DNA of 64,000 nucleotides, from positions 54,374,308-54,438,307 of the forward strand of contig OV884056.1 in assembly GCA_930367215.1 (NCBI GenBank), given 5' to 3'. The notes beneath the pieces were generated by a model. That model was given only the letters and a program-made list of their open reading frames with translations, was not told where the DNA came from and made no database searches. The DNA comes from Pollenia angustigena (lineage: Eukaryota > Arthropoda > Insecta > Diptera > Polleniidae). This document shows positions 1 through 12,548 of the stretch, one piece after another. Positions within the stretch are counted from its first letter, which is position 1; every line of letters begins with the position of its first letter. The translations under genes were made by a program, and so were the position numbers.

Positions 1-62
1 TCAACTGTAATTATGGTGAGAGAAAAGTATAAAATAGACATGCAAAAAATCAAATTATGAAA

Positions 63-67
<5 letters not shown>

Positions 68-96
<29 letters not shown>
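68..96. repeat. poly-A tract
   Basis: An uninterrupted run of about 29 A residues. It could be the tail of an old retroposed sequence, but no recognisable body lies on either side. Confidence 0.9.
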
Positions 97-99
<3 letters not shown>

Positions 100-284
100 T
101 GGAATCTAAAAAAAAAACACTTTAAAGGAAACAAATTAGAGGAGAAAAGAATTTTAATTAGAGGTTTTTGAAAGTTAACACCAAACTTATAATAACGGCT
201 GATTACAAAGTTTTCAATAGAAATTTCAACAGAATTTTATAAGTGAAAAAGCTGTCAAAAACTTTTGGTTTAAATTATGCTTAA

Positions 285-783
285 AGCCTAGTACTCTGTT
301 CAAATTTGTGAAAAATGTTGAGCAACATTTATTATTTCACACGAAAATTTTGACATGTATCGATGTTACCACCTATCATGCGAGTTTGTACAATTTGCCG
401 ATTTTATTCCTGCAAAGTATGCGACATTGTTTTGCGTATGTAAACAAACCCCATATGTATTTTACTTAAAATAATTTTTTTTAATAAAAAAGAAAGTAAA
501 TATGGATAAAAAGCTGTTACCGGTTGTGTTATATTAATTTTTTATTTCTTATTCAATAATCAGTTCATTCTTTTTTGCTTTTGCTTAAAATTCCACGTGA
601 AATAAGTGCAGCTTACATTATTTCGCAGTTGTAAAAAAATGTTGCCAGAAACATTTCGGAACTTTTTCACATAATGAACAGAGTACAACTCTATCAACAT
701 TATTTCAAAGATATTCCGCACAAGTTTTTTTCATATGCGTTTTGACAGCATTTCACGTGAAATGTTGAACAGAGTGCCAGGCT
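285..783. mobile_element. Harbinger-like MITE, TAA target duplication
   Basis: The two ends are inverted copies: the left reads AGCCTAGTACTCTGTTCA and the right, reversed, reads AGCCTGGCACTCTGTTCA. TAA flanks both sides (282-284 and 784-786). A 3-bp TWA-type duplication is characteristic of PIF/Harbinger. The 499-bp body has no coding capacity. A second GAACAGAGTAC motif sits inside at about 675-685, so the element may be internally rearranged. Confidence 0.7.
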
Positions 784-825
784 TAAGGTCTAAAATTAGC
801 TGTATGAAATATTTTATTATTGTAT

Positions 826-1290
826 AAAAGCTTACAAAGCAACTCAAAATATAAAATAAACTTGCAAAAGATTACAAAAAAAGCTTTTTTGGTAGCTACG
901 GCTTTAATAAATACTTCCAACAAGATTCTTACCAAGAATACTACTTGGCTGTACAAAAGCTTAAAGGAACTGATAATTTAAAAGCTTCTAGGCAGGCTCA
1001 TAATGTAAGCGAAAAAGCTTTGGCCTTAACAATAGCTTCCAAAGAGAATATGAATTGAAAAAGATTTCATGGAACGCTTTTCAAAAAGCTTAAAGCTTTA
1101 AATAAGGCATTGATCGTAAAGGCTTTAATCCATAATAAAATTTATTCATTAATAAAAACATAAGCTTCCTTGAAAGTTTTTGGTTTGCTGAAAAAAGATT
1201 CAAATTTTAAAAGCTTAAAAAAAAATATCGATAATTTATAGAAAATATCAAACTAAGGTTAAACGATAAAACGAAAGTTTCATAAAAAGC
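826..1290. repeat. AAGCTT-rich A+T segment
   Basis: About ten AAGCTT or near-AAGCTT motifs, mostly as AAAAGCTTAAA, occur within 465 bp. No tandem period and no coding frame are visible. It may be the remains of an element with subterminal repeats. Confidence 0.45.
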
Positions 1291-1497
1291 TTACATTTCA
1301 AGAAAGCATAAAACTTCTTTTCTCTTCTAAATATCTATTTAATTCAAGCATAATTTAAAATTTCTATGGTTTCTTAGATGCTTTTGTATAAAAATGCATT
1401 CTTTTTTACGAAAAGTACCTTTTTGGAGAACAATCTAATAGAACAAAAAGTGCGGGACTGTAAGAAAAGATAAACTCACTGTTTATTGTTGTTGTTT

Positions 1498-1692
1498 TTG
1501 TTGAATCTTTGATATTGTTACAAGTAAAACTGGGGCTTATAGTTCTTATTCGCTTAACAGTTTTATTTGTATAATATCTTTAGTTTTTCTAAAATCTTTG
1601 GATGAAGTTTCCTGACGATCTGGCCTAAGCAACCAGTGAAAATCTCATAGGAATAGCTTATTCCATCAACAATAAATTTCAGTTTATCAATA
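1498..1692 (+). repeat. Dispersed repeat X, copy 1
   Basis: Diverged relative of sequences at 56667-56960 and 57137-57430, sharing TTTGATATTGTTACAAGTAA, the stretch GATCTGGCCTAAGCAACCAG and ATCAACAATAAATTTCA. A shorter relative lies at 51603-51685 and an inverted one at 56290-56515. Its class is unknown; no coding frame is preserved. Confidence 0.75.
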
Positions 1693-1865
1693 GTATGAAA
1701 TGAGAATTTAGCACGTTTAAACGAAACCTTGTTGATTTATTTTTTGACTCCCAAGAATAACTTTGATAGAAAGTACTTTTTGGTTTATAGGATTTTTTCC
1801 AAAATATTATTTTTTATTCAAAAAATTTATTTTTATAAAAAGGGGCTTCGTTTTTTAAACAAAAA

Positions 1866-2575
1866 CAAGTAAGAAAGTATAGTCGGTCAAGCCCGACCAT
1901 ATAATACCCTACACCACAGTATTAAAAAACACATCATGCTTATATGTCCATATAAATATGGATTTATCTATGCTTATAAACTTCATGAAAATCGCTTTGA
2001 AAGTTTGTGAGAGGCAGAAATTGACCCCTACCACCCCTTGTGATCATATTTTTGAAAAACTGTATAGCTTATGTGTCCATATAGATATGGATCTATCCAT
2101 GTTTTAAATTTCATTAGAATCTGTTTGAGAGGCAGAAATCGCACTTATCTCCCCTCGTGGTCCGATTATTTAAAAAGTACATACCTTTTGTGTCCATATA
2201 GATATGGGTCTATATATATTTAAAATTTCATTAAAATCGGTTTGATAGTTTCTGAGAGGAAGAAATTTCCCCCTATCTTCCCTCGTGGTCCTACGATTCG
2301 GCCCATTTTCAATAGGATTGGTCCTTGTGCCAAAAAAAACTATGGCCCAAATTTTATAATATTATCTCCAAAATTGCGACCTGTACTTTGCGCACGCACA
2401 AGGTTACATGGACAGCCAGCCAACCAGCCAGACGGACATCGTTAGTTCGACTCAGAAAGTGATTCTGAGTCGATCGGTATACTTTAAGGTGGGTCTAGGA
2501 CCAATATTTTAAGGCGTTACACACATCAGCACAAATGCATAATACCGTCTCCACTATTGTGGTGTGGATATAAAT
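1866..2575 (+). repeat. Dispersed repeat Y (about 0.7 kb), copy 1
   Basis: Begins CAAGTAAGAAAGTATAGTCG and ends in a GACTCAG-rich palindrome followed by AAGGTGGGTCTAG. Two further copies lie in the opposite orientation at 9045-9780 and 58275-58968. Internally it has three loosely tandem blocks of about 110 bp built around TATGGATYTATC. Short reading frames through it do not match between copies, so it is treated as non-coding. Confidence 0.85.
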
Positions 2576-2599
2576 AGTTTTTTTATTCAATATTAATGG

Positions 2600-3726
2600 A
2601 GAATTTTTAAACAAAAAGTACTTTTTATATACATATAAAAATACGTTTTTATATAAAGTGCAGTAATTTTTTCAAATAGTTCTTTTTGCTTAAAAAAGAA
2701 AATAATTATTATTTAAAAAAGGTACTTTTAAATTAAAAATATTCAAATAAGTACTTTGTAAAAAAGGGTACTTAATTTTTAAATATGTACTAACTGTTTA
2801 AATACGTATTTTGTAAATAAAGGTACTTAATAATGTAGACATAGGTACTTTTTCTTTTTTAAACGCTGTTTTTTTAAGAACAACTACTTTTTGTTAAAAA
2901 AAAAAGGTATAAAAAGGTATTTTTTTTGTTTAGAAAAAGCAAATTTTGTTAATTATTTTTATTATTTGAAACGGCTTGTTTTGAAAATTTTAAATTAACT
3001 TTTTGTTATGCAAAGGTCTTTGTACTTAACACTTTGAGCTACTTTTTGTGTTAAGAGCACGGTTTGTTTTTAAGACTGTTTATGAAAGTACTTTTTGTTT
3101 AGAAACCAAAAACGTTTTTTCAAAAAGCCACTATTTTTTTGTTCAATAATATACTTCTGGTTGATTTCAAAGTTTTCTTTCAGTTTTAAAGGCTGTGTTG
3201 TGTAAAATGATGCTTTTTTTATTCTAAAATGTTATTGTGGCTTAAGAATGTTTAAAATGCTTATTTTTGTTCAAATAAATACTTTTTGTTTCAACTATAT
3301 ATTTCACGAATACATTCATACTTTTTAAAATTTGATGCGAAATTGCCTTCAAAATCCCTTTCCAATTGTTTGTTTCAATTTTTAGTCAAGAAAACAGCTG
3401 ATTGCAATTTAAATGATCAATTCGTCTGTCTTTATAAATATTCTGCCATACTTCTTGATGACGAAAATAAATTTCTTTAAAATTGCGTCCAGCCAACGTT
3501 TGACAAGCAGTATGTGCAAAAAACTTGATAGCAAAAAAATGTACTTTTTGTTGAAAAAATGCACTTTCTGTTTAAAATGTTTGCTTTTTGTTGTTAAAGA
3601 TGATTTTTTTAACCATAGATATTTTCTTTTAAAAAAACCCTTTAGGAAAAAATTTATTTTTTGTTTAAACAAAGTACATGTTCTAAATTTTCAAGAAGGG
3701 TTTGTTTTCTGTTAAAAATTATAATC
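2600..3726. other. A+T-rich region with recurrent GTACTTTTT, no gene
   Basis: Roughly 1.1 kb without a credible gene. The motif GTACTTTTT or its reverse recurs every 50-100 bp, mixed with runs of A or T. Overlapping frames at 3286-3858 are low-complexity (Lys, Phe, Leu) and lie on both strands, as expected by chance at this composition. Confidence 0.55.
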
Positions 3727-3920
3727 AGGGGTGTTCTGGAAATAGAAAACGCAGAAGGCATGAATTTTAAACGCCGTTTTTTTTATAAGATTTCTGTAAT
3801 AAAAGAATTTTATGACAAATATAATACAAATATTTCGCTAATAAACAGAATTTTATAACAAAAATTATGAAAATTAGATCAAAAGTGTGTTAAAAACAAT
3901 TTCGATTTTCAGAACACCCC
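3727..3920. mobile_element. Small TIR MITE, AGGGGTGTTCTG ends
   Basis: AGGGGTGTTCTGGAAAT on the left matches AGGGGTGTTCTGAAAAT reversed on the right, giving a 0.19-kb hairpin-capable element. The target duplication is unclear. From 3921 to 4417 I see only A+T-rich DNA. Confidence 0.6.
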
Positions 3921-4417
3921 TAAATATTAACTAAAAACTGCAATATTCTCAAAAAAGCACTCTTTTTTAAAGTTACCTGCATTTCGAAATAAATTTAAGA
4001 ATTTAATTACATAAGTATATATTTACATTGGTTTTTGAATACCCCTAATGTTGCATGCATTAAGTTTGTAATCACAACGTAGAACAAGTAATTACAAAAT
4101 ATAAATTTCACCTTTTTAAGTGTCTTCGTTTAGTGGAGAGTTAATTAAATGTTGTAATTTTTTGCTGGTTTGAAACTAAAAAAGCAGACAATTTTTCACC
4201 ACATTTTTTATACCAGTTTTATTCACCTTTGTATGTTGAAGCATTATGTTCTGTTCCTAGTACAGACACTATAAATGTAAATTGAATGGCCGGTTTGTGT
4301 CTAATCTAGAGGGGTGAATTAAAAAGGTTGTTGTCTAGAGTGTGGTAAAAATCATGTTGAATATTCTGTTATAATCGTATAGCCATGGCGAATTTACTTT
4401 CAAGGTGGCATTACGCG

Positions 4418-5994
4418 CAGGTCTGCCATTTTTGCCGATTTATCGGCATTTTGCCGATTTTTTGCCCCTTTTTTTGATTAACACGTAAAAGGCGATTACT
4501 TTTTGTTTGTTTGATAATAATACACTAACTTTAAGCGATACTGAAACAGTTGTAACATTGAAAACAGACAACTGTTATTAATTCAGCGCTTCTACTAAAG
4601 AAAAAGGGGTTAGTTTTATTGAATATTAAATGCAGTGTTTGTAATGTGTGTTGGGTTAATACATTTTTATTTGAAAAATATTCCACTATGAAGAATTAAA
4701 GGCCAAAGTTAAAAAAGAAATAATTTTTAAACCTAAAATAATTCAGTTAAAATTTTTTTTTCTATTAGGAAAATATAAAACACTTTATATTTGTGTTTGA
4801 AAATGGATAGATAAATACTTACAAAAGAATAAAGGTAAGATAAATTTATATTCACTATCAATGATTATATGTAATTTAAATACAGTCAAATCCCGATAAT
4901 TCGTACCCCGATAAATCGTAATTCCCGATAATTCGTAATAAACTGTCGGTCCCTTGAAAAAATCTCGTTAATTCGTAAAATTTCCATACATTTTGGTCCC
5001 CTCGCTAATTCGTAATTTTTTTTAAATAAAATCTTCTTTACCTCTTATAAATCGTAAATGTTTGCTAACTACCACTTATAATTCGTAATAAAAACAACAA
5101 AAACATAGAAAGAAAGTTTTTTTGTTTACCACTATTTTTCTTTTGCGTGGGTTTTTGCTTGTGTATGGATTTATTTTCTTAAGATCAGTTTGTTACATGA
5201 ATAATTTTAATATATTTTATTTTTAACAATTGTTTTTTATGTTTTTTGTATCGTTTTAGTAAATAAATTGAAAAACCCCGTTTATTCGTATTTATTTTTT
5301 TTAAGCCCCGTTAAATCGTAACCCCGCTAAATCGAAAACCCCTATAATTCGTAAGAAATGACCGTTCCCTTGCGATTACGAATTATCGGGATTTTACTGT
5401 AATTATTAAATAATTTTTTTTTTTTTAAGATTATAACGTAATTGAGGACGATATTAGTACATAAATCAAATAGCCAATTTCAGATTTATAACGTGAACAT
5501 TTTATGGCAGCATTTGGTACAATTTTTGGTCCTTCCACATTCTTCCGCGAATGTGGAAAGAATTTTTTAATGTAACAGAGTTTTGATGTTCACTGGAAAA
5601 TTTATCTTTGCAAGTTATTCGTTTTTTTAAAGATTATTTAAAAATTAATAATTTAAACTGTTTTGATATTAATTAAAAACGGATTTAATAAAAATGTCAA
5701 ACTCAAATATTTGTATATGGAATATACTTAATTATAAGAAAGTTAAAAACAACTTTATATTTAACTACAATTTCTTTGTAAAACGTTTATTTTGATTGAT
5801 TCTTTTGAAATTTCATAAGTTACAAACATTAGATAATTCTGAATTGTTCTTATTTGTAAGTAAGAATAGGTTTTATTGTATTTAAAATAGGTACATATTT
5901 TTAATTTGCCGATTTTTTTATATTAAAGTGCCGATAATGCCGATTTTTTTTTCAAAATATGCCGATTTTTTATCAAAATTATCTGGCACCCCTG
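4418..5994. mobile_element. hAT non-autonomous element, GCCGATTT subterminal repeats
   Basis: Flanked by an exact 8-bp duplication ATTACGCG (4410-4417 and 5995-6002), the size typical of hAT. Ends are CAGGTCTGCCATT and, reversed, CAGGGGTGCCAGAT. Both subterminal regions repeat GCCGATTT or GCCGATAA. No transposase remains; the interior is A+T rich and carries a nested pogo-like element at 4883-5399. Confidence 0.85.
4883..5399. mobile_element. pogo/Tigger-like MITE nested in hAT
   Basis: Starts CAGTCAAATCCCGATAATTC and ends with the inverted form (GAATTATCGGGATTTTACTG), flanked by TA (4881-4882 and 5400-5401). CAGT...ACTG ends with TA duplication fit the pogo branch of Tc1/mariner. The subterminal motif CCCGATAATTCGTA recurs about ten times, some with the last A altered. 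No ORF. Confidence 0.85.
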
Positions 5995-6074
5995 ATTACG
6001 CGAACCAAGCTGAGCTACTTTTTTTTTATTTTTTTTTTCTTGGAGAGAGAAATGTGGAAATTTGCTTTTGTTTT

Positions 6075-7401
6075 CAGGGCTGTCAGATATGGCGATTTCT
6101 CGCCAAACGTGGCGATTTTGAAACTTGTTTGGCGATGGGATTTTCCGTTTGGCGACTGGCGACTTTTGTGGCGGTTTTTGACATAACTGGCGATTTACTT
6201 GGCTATTTTCACCATTCATATTATTTCAGCGATTTTGAAATAAAAAATTTGCACTTTTATTTCCATAAGCGGAGTTAGGCCTCTCCAGCTAAATATATAC
6301 ATACATACTTATAGATTTTTGAACAGTTTGTCCTTTTTTGTTATCATTACTACACCATTTTTCATTTAAAATGAGAAAATTCAAGATGAAATTGAGAAAA
6401 TTCAAGATGAAATTGAGAAAATTCCAAATGAAATTGAGAATTTCAATTTGATATTGAGAAAATTCCAATTGAAAATGAGAAATTAATTTTGATATTGAGA
6501 AAATTCCAAATGAAATCCTTGTTAGTTATGCATGTTTGTTGAATGAATATAATAAAAATTATATAGATATTTAAATTTTATCAATGAAAAGTTAAAAAAT
6601 CTCAATTTCATTTGGAATTTTTTCAATTTCAAATTTAAACTTCCCAATTTCATTTGGAATTTTCTCAATTTCAAATTGAAATTCTCAATTTCATTTGGAA
6701 TTTTCTCAATTTCAAATTTATATTCTCAATTTCAATTGGAATTTTCTCAATTTCAAATTGAAATTCTCAATTTTATTTGGAATTTTCTCAATTTAAAATT
6801 TAAATTCTCATTTTCATTTAGAATTTTCTCATTTTCAATGAAAAATGGTGTAGTTTAAAAAAATCTGGCAAATTATTTTCGTCTACAATTTTTCGCTTTT
6901 TGATTTGGTTTGACAGCGACTATTTACATTTAATGAATTGCAAGTAAAAGCAAATGTTTTTTTTTGGCCAGTGACAAATGAACAAGTGGAAGAGATGGCA
7001 GTTTTTCAACTTCGACTGCAGTTTTTTAAACACTGCTTAAATCTAATAGTACGTCTGCAGGTCAACACAATAGTAATGAAATTGATGAGCCTGAAGTGAT
7101 CTTATAGACTTGTGTGCTTAATTTTATTTTTTTTAACTGAATAAATGATCTCTATTTTATGTTATTTAAAAAAAAATAACAGTTACTAAACAAAATTTAC
7201 TTTCGGCGACTTTTTTGTATTTTTTCTCAGTTTTTGGCGATTTTTGAATGCAATATTATATCAGCTTTTTTTTTTGTATGCAAAATTTAATTTAAAAAAA
7301 ATAAAAGATTTCATAAACTAAACGAAATTGACGTTTGGCGATTTTTGGCGATTTCTGACATCCGGCTTGGCGATGGAGCTCAAAAAAATCTGACAACCCT
7401 G
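6075..7401. mobile_element. hAT MITE of the GGCGATTT family, copy 1
   Basis: Begins CAGGGCTGTCAGATATGGCG and ends ATCTGACAACCCTG, with an exact 8-bp duplication TTTGTTTT at 6067-6074 and 7402-7409. GGCGATTT occurs repeatedly near both ends. The copy at 51189-51904 has the same ends and lacks the 0.5-kb insert present here at 6353-6850. No transposase is left. Confidence 0.9.
6353..6850. mobile_element. TA-flanked TIR element with 21-bp internal repeats
   Basis: Ends CACCATTTTTCATT are identical for 14 bp and lie between TA dinucleotides (6351-6352 and 6851-6852). The arms are tandem runs of about 21 bp containing GAAAATTCCAAATGAAATTG in opposite orientation, so the element can fold almost completely. 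The related hAT copy at 51189-51904 shows the uninterrupted TATCATTACTA target near 51380, an empty site. Confidence 0.8.
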
Positions 7402-7629
7402 TTTGTTTTTTAAATCAACCATGTTTTCACCTCATGGTAAACATGACAGGTGGTAACTATGTATGTAATAATTTCAATATAATTCTCCATTTATTACAGT
7501 GATGAGTAAATAAAGTTACACGCTACTTGTTTTTTTGGTACAATTAAAAATATTCCAATCAAATTCCTTATAAAACTTAATGCCTGGATCACAATGTCGA
7601 CGAAGACATTTCATTCATATATTTATATT

Positions 7630-7650
7630 AAAAAAAAAAAAAAAAAAAAA
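7630..7650. repeat. poly-A tract
   Basis: A run of about 21 A residues just left of the next MITE. Confidence 0.9.
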
Positions 7651-7683
7651 TAAAAACCATAGAAATTTTCATGTTGGGCAAGG

Positions 7684-7930
7684 CCAAGGCAAACTCATAC
7701 AAGGTGGTCTTATTTTGAAAACGGATACAACACTGTAAAGTGCATAAACGTTGTACCAAATTATACCATACTGTAGTAAACAATTCAAACAAACATTTTA
7801 TTTCATTTTGTTCTTAATCTTAAATTGTGTGTTTTGAAATGTAATAATTTAAAAACGTTTTAAATTTCTTAATTTTAAGTAAACTACTAGAATGGTATAC
7901 CATTTGGACACATTTATGAATTCGCCTTGG
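7684..7930. mobile_element. CCAAGGC-ended MITE, copy 1
   Basis: Ends are CCAAGGCAAACTCATACAAG and, reversed, CCAAGGCGAATTCATAAATG. Related sequences occur at 39359-39655, in the duplicated right half at 41085-41187, and as a single end at about 52023. No target duplication could be settled. Confidence 0.65.
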
Positions 7931-8265
7931 GCCAGGCAATTTAATTAAAAAAAAAAAAGAAAACAAAAATAATAATTTGTGGAAATTGTCGAACATTTTT
8001 TTTAATACAAAATTATTAAAATTATCGTTTTATAAAACGTTGACTAAAATAAAAAGAAACAATATACGTCACCTCCGGAAGAATTGTGCTGGGCATTTTG
8101 TAAAGTTCAAACAACATAACTTTGCATTCTGGTGTGTGGAGGCAGCTAATACCTCAAGCTTATCTTTTTTATTGAACAATTTGTAATATGTTCGGACAGT
8201 TTAAAGTCCTGCCTGGGACCGCAGAAAACAGTAGTTCCCAGAGAGACAAGCGCTGGACTGGAATA

Positions 8266-8590
8266 AACAGGTGGCATAGTTACGGCAACAAATACAACAT
8301 TACAACAAAAATCGAAATTATATCACCGTTTACGTCAAAAATACTTTAAACAATAATCAAAGCGTGTCCCTAAACGTGATGAAATAAATTGATTTTTAGC
8401 CAATTTTTATTTAATTATGGTCAATATCTTATTTATTTTTTAATTAAAAATTATCAAAAACTATAATAAAATAAACTAATCACAGCACAAAACGTGGAGT
8501 TTTTGTAAACATAAACAAAACTTTGACATAACCCTAGACAAACAATGCAAGAGCAAAAAACCGTCATCTGGCGTAGTGCTGCCACCTGTT
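8266..8590. mobile_element. TA-flanked MITE, AACAGGTGGCA ends
   Basis: AACAGGTGGCA on the left is mirrored by TGCCACCTGTT on the right, between TA dinucleotides. The 325-bp interior is non-coding. From 8593 to 9044 I see no feature. Confidence 0.65.
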
Positions 8591-9044
8591 TATTTCACCA
8601 TGGTAAGAACCCTTCGGACTTAACATGTTAGCTGTTTTTTTTTTCTTTCTTAAAAATTAACCCTCTTATGCAAAAAAGTTTAATTTCACATTAGTTAACC
8701 AACACATTAAGCCCATTCATTCACTTTTGCAGGATTAAAACCTGATTGATGACGGATTAGATATTGATTTATGTTCAAGGTCCCTCTTGCGGAGCTCTGT
8801 ATGACATATTCACCTTGTCCCTCAATATGGTGTTAAGTACATACTAAAACCAGGAAGTCATGTATTTTTTTTTTTTAACCAAACACGGGTGGTGTTCGTA
8901 AACGCCCAAGAATGATGTGAGGGAAGTAAGGACTTGCAGTAGTAGATTTTTAATGTAGATTGTAGTTGAACTAGCGGTATTTCTATATACACGTACAGAG
9001 CAGGTACGCCATACCACTGGTGTATGTAAAACATAAAAATATTG

Positions 9045-9780
9045 GTTCTAGAGTCTAGACCCACCTTTTAGTCTACCGGTGGACTCTAAATCACTTTTTG
9101 TTTATTCTTTCAAATGACCTCCCTACAAGCAAATAAAAGTAGTTATGCCCATTACCTAGTATCTTATTATGTTGGCATAACGATTAAATTGTATTGCAAT
9201 CTAAACCATCTTACCAAAAGCTCCCATACAAATACAACTTCCGAAAATAACTTCCAATGACATAACTTCTTTATAAATCTTGGTATTGGTATACATTTCC
9301 CAACGATATTTATTATAGTTGCTACTTTTCCATAGCAACATTTTTTACTGAAAGGTCAAAAATTGACCATGGGTCCTATCTTTTTTTTTAATTTCCTAAG
9401 CTAATCCCGCGAAGCTCTATGCTTGTCTGCAGGAAAGAAACCAGAGTCTCTGGCGGGAATCGAACCCGCAACCTCGGCGCTGATAGACTAGCTCGCTATC
9501 AGCTAGCCTACCGGGGCACTCTTAAATATAATCTAAATAACACTTCTCTCTAAAATCGTTTTTAGACTAACAAATCTCAATAGATATCTCAGTAGATATT
9601 TAAATTATATTCGGAACAAAGAACTCTTATATAAATAACATAATTTTCTTTTACCGGCTTCTTGATTGGCCATGAATCCCAAATAGAGTACAATTTAAAA
9701 AATGTATCTATACACTGTGGCGTAGGGTATCAAATTATCGGGCTTGAAGGACTATACTTTCTAAGTTATTTTACTTGATA
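9045..9780 (-). repeat. Dispersed repeat Y, copy 2, split by a SINE
   Basis: Reverse-oriented relative of 1866-2575: it opens near TCTAGACCCACCTTTTAG and closes with a degraded CTATACTTTCTAAGTTATTT. The body is interrupted by the SINE at 9380-9522. Confidence 0.75.
9380..9522 (-). mobile_element. tRNA-derived SINE, copy 1
   Basis: Read on the minus strand it opens GTGCCCCGGTAGGCTAGCTG and contains GGTTCGATTCCC, a close match to the RNA polymerase III B box. A region resembling an A box precedes it, and the element ends in an A run (plus-strand T run at 9382-9390). A second copy is at 20770-20913. It is a SINE and not a tRNA gene because a unique body and an A tail follow the tRNA-like head. 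Confidence 0.8.
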
Positions 9781-11224
9781 TCAATTTTTGTTTTTTTTTT
9801 TTTTTTAATCTTTGAATTGTAAAAACTGCTTATATTGGTAACCATTATCTTTTTCTAATCTTTGATGTCTAATCTTTGGGTTTCTGCAAACAAAAGTTAA
9901 GGGTTTTCTATAGATATACTATGTAAACATGTGTATATCTTACAGAGAACTGCAAAATCACTATTTTTCTTGATTTATTCATACGCTCAAATTTACATTC
10001 ACTCTTTGCCTGCAAAACAAAGTTCAACGTTGGTAATTTTTACATCGTTTCGTACACATTTGATTTTTGCATGTGTTCGTTTTTTATTGAAAGTGCTTTG
10101 TTTGCATTTTTGTTGCGCACGCAATATAACACAACTGTGTAAATTCAAAAGGCACTGATGCTTATACTTTTGCATTTAAGTAGTCATTATTGTCCACTCG
10201 ATGAGACGCTTTGTTAACATTAACAACAATAACAACAATAAACCACTCGATGAGATGCTTTGTTAAAATTAACAACAATAACAAGAATACATTGTACATA
10301 CAGAACTACTGTACTTTTAAAGATGATTAAAAAAAGTCTTCTGTTTGCCAAAACAATCATTGTCGGACCAAACACACAAACATCTTAATTGAAAAACGAA
10401 GCTAAACGATGGAATAAATAACAAAGCACGATATGTATTATTTGAATGACTGGAAACCAGCAGCGAATGTTTGCGGTTGCGCAAGTTTGATTGTATGACC
10501 GCAAGCGAGTGTATTTGTTGGTGTTCATTTACTGCGATTATTTTGCAATCGCACAAATCCATTCTCTGATATCTTAACCTTTCAATAAAAATAATTTTTC
10601 TCCTTTTGTTAAGAACTCCATTCCCAAATGATTTTGATATAACTTTCTAATGCTTGATTTGGTTTATAGGCCAATTAAACGATTCAAGCAGCTTGACAAC
10701 AACAGGATGTTTATATGAATATTAAAAATACATATTCTAATATTTAAATATTCACACAAACATGCACCTTAATTTTTTTCATTTGATTGTGTAGCCGTTT
10801 GTCTGGCTAAATTGACCCTTTGTTTTAGTGTCATGAAAGATTTGCTGTATTTGCTAAGATAATAAGTCGATTTTTCTACCCCAAAGTAATCTAAAGTGTA
10901 ACGAGTTTAATGAACTTCTTTTACAGGCTCAGTAGTGATTATAAAATTTATATTATTTTGTTTTTTAGAAAAGAGAAGGCCACAAATACATTTTACTTAA
11001 AAATATAAATTAAGACAGTGTTAAAATTACTTTGTCAATGTCATTTTCAGGCCAAGGAAAATTTTCAAATATAATTGCTTACAACAACATTAATAACGGT
11101 GTTGGTAACTGAAGATTTGAAATTATCCGCAGAGTAATTTGGTTTTGAAAAAAAAAACTAGTTTCCATTTCTGCAGTAAAAACTTTTATGATAGATGACA
11201 TTAAGAAATGAAAAAAGCTTAAAC

Positions 11225-11255
<31 letters not shown>

Positions 11256-12548
11256 TAGATGTAAGTGCAACTTAAATGCAATTCAAATGTAATCCATCAA
11301 AATGCTAAATAGCTTATCACTCACTCTGCCACAATTTCACATTTAGTTAAATCATCTAGTAGCTGGCTGCCTCAGAGGTGGATGAATTCCAGTCTTCAAC
11401 TCACTACTCCCTGTCTAAAGTGGTTGTTGTGATGTCTTTTCTGGTCATATGACAAGAAGGCAGGGAGACTGAGGGAGTAGACTCTATAAATCTCTTTTAA
11501 GAAAAATATCAAGTTATCTTTTTAAAATACAAGTACAGTGAAAGCTCTAGAGATGTCTTAAAGGGACGATTTTCTAGGAAGACCCATGGTTTTCTAAGTT
11601 TCCTCTCCACACATTATAACTAATGATCCCTTAGGAGGATACCTTTTAGTAAGCGGGCAAATTGCACCGGCGCGTCTCTGCGCGGGAGATTTCACGTAAA
11701 TAATTTTAAATTTAAGAAGATTTTAAATTTATTTGAAAAACTTAAAAATTGAACGCTTTATTACTTTCAAACACTTTTAAAATTAATAAGAAGCCAAGGA
11801 TTTTATTTAAGCATTAATTTCAATGTCACAGCAGAATTAAATATTTGTGAGGAATGTCTGTCCGCAAAAGCCCTGACACACTCCTCGCAATCAAAATTTT
11901 AAAGCACTTGGAGTGTGTGCACAGAAAGACAGACATTAATAAATTAAAAAAATACTACTGCGGTGGCACATGCATTTTTGGGCCGTGCATATGCGCACAT
12001 GCGCATAAATTTTCATTTTTAGAAATTTACGATTATTATGACGTGCAGTGATTAGTTTGGTTTTTTTTCGGCATTATTTTTTTTATGTGTAATTTAATGC
12101 TAAGAAAAACTATCAAAATATTAATTTGTTTAATACAATCAAACGAAACAAAATTTATTGCCAGTAAAGCCAGTTAAAGAAATTTGGGTTTAAAAAAAAA
12201 ATCTAAATTGAATATTTTTAGTTGAAAATTATTTTAAAGGGCGTGGTAGAGCTAAATTTACTTATTATTTTATTATAGACAACAAGGTGTCTGGCCAATT
12301 ATTTAAATATGATATTAATTGTGAAAATAAATACCAATTTTTTACGTGTAAATGCCAAAAAGTGCCAACAAAAAATGCATTAATAAAGTTGATCAATTGT
12401 CAACCTTTAAGACCAGTGTATGGCAACATTGTAATTGTTTAACTTCATGATGTTTTTGTAATCGTAATTGAAAATAAAAGGATAAGAGAGTTTTATTTTT
12501 TTGAAATAGTAGGTGAAGCAACGCTGCGCCAGTAGAAGATTATGCCGT
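9781..12548. other. Unassigned A+T-rich DNA
   Basis: No convincing gene or complete element. It contains a 49-bp tandem duplication at 10194-10290 (CCACTCGATGAGA start) and an A run at 11227-11250. A somewhat less A+T-rich patch at 11640-11700 has no frame of interest. Short frames at 9931, 10317, 11079 and 11854 resemble nothing I recognise. Confidence 0.5.

Noticed and set aside
3286..3858. Several overlapping ORFs of 64-100 residues on both strands
   Set aside because: Low-complexity Phe/Lys/Leu translation in A+T-rich DNA, no conserved motif, and they overlap in opposite strands.
5923..6278. ORFs of 75-116 residues on both strands
   Set aside because: They run across the borders of two hAT elements and translate their GCCGATTT and GGCGATTT arrays.
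9440..9520. Possible tRNA gene
   Set aside because: Only the B box is good; the acceptor and anticodon arms do not pair and a SINE body with A tail follows.
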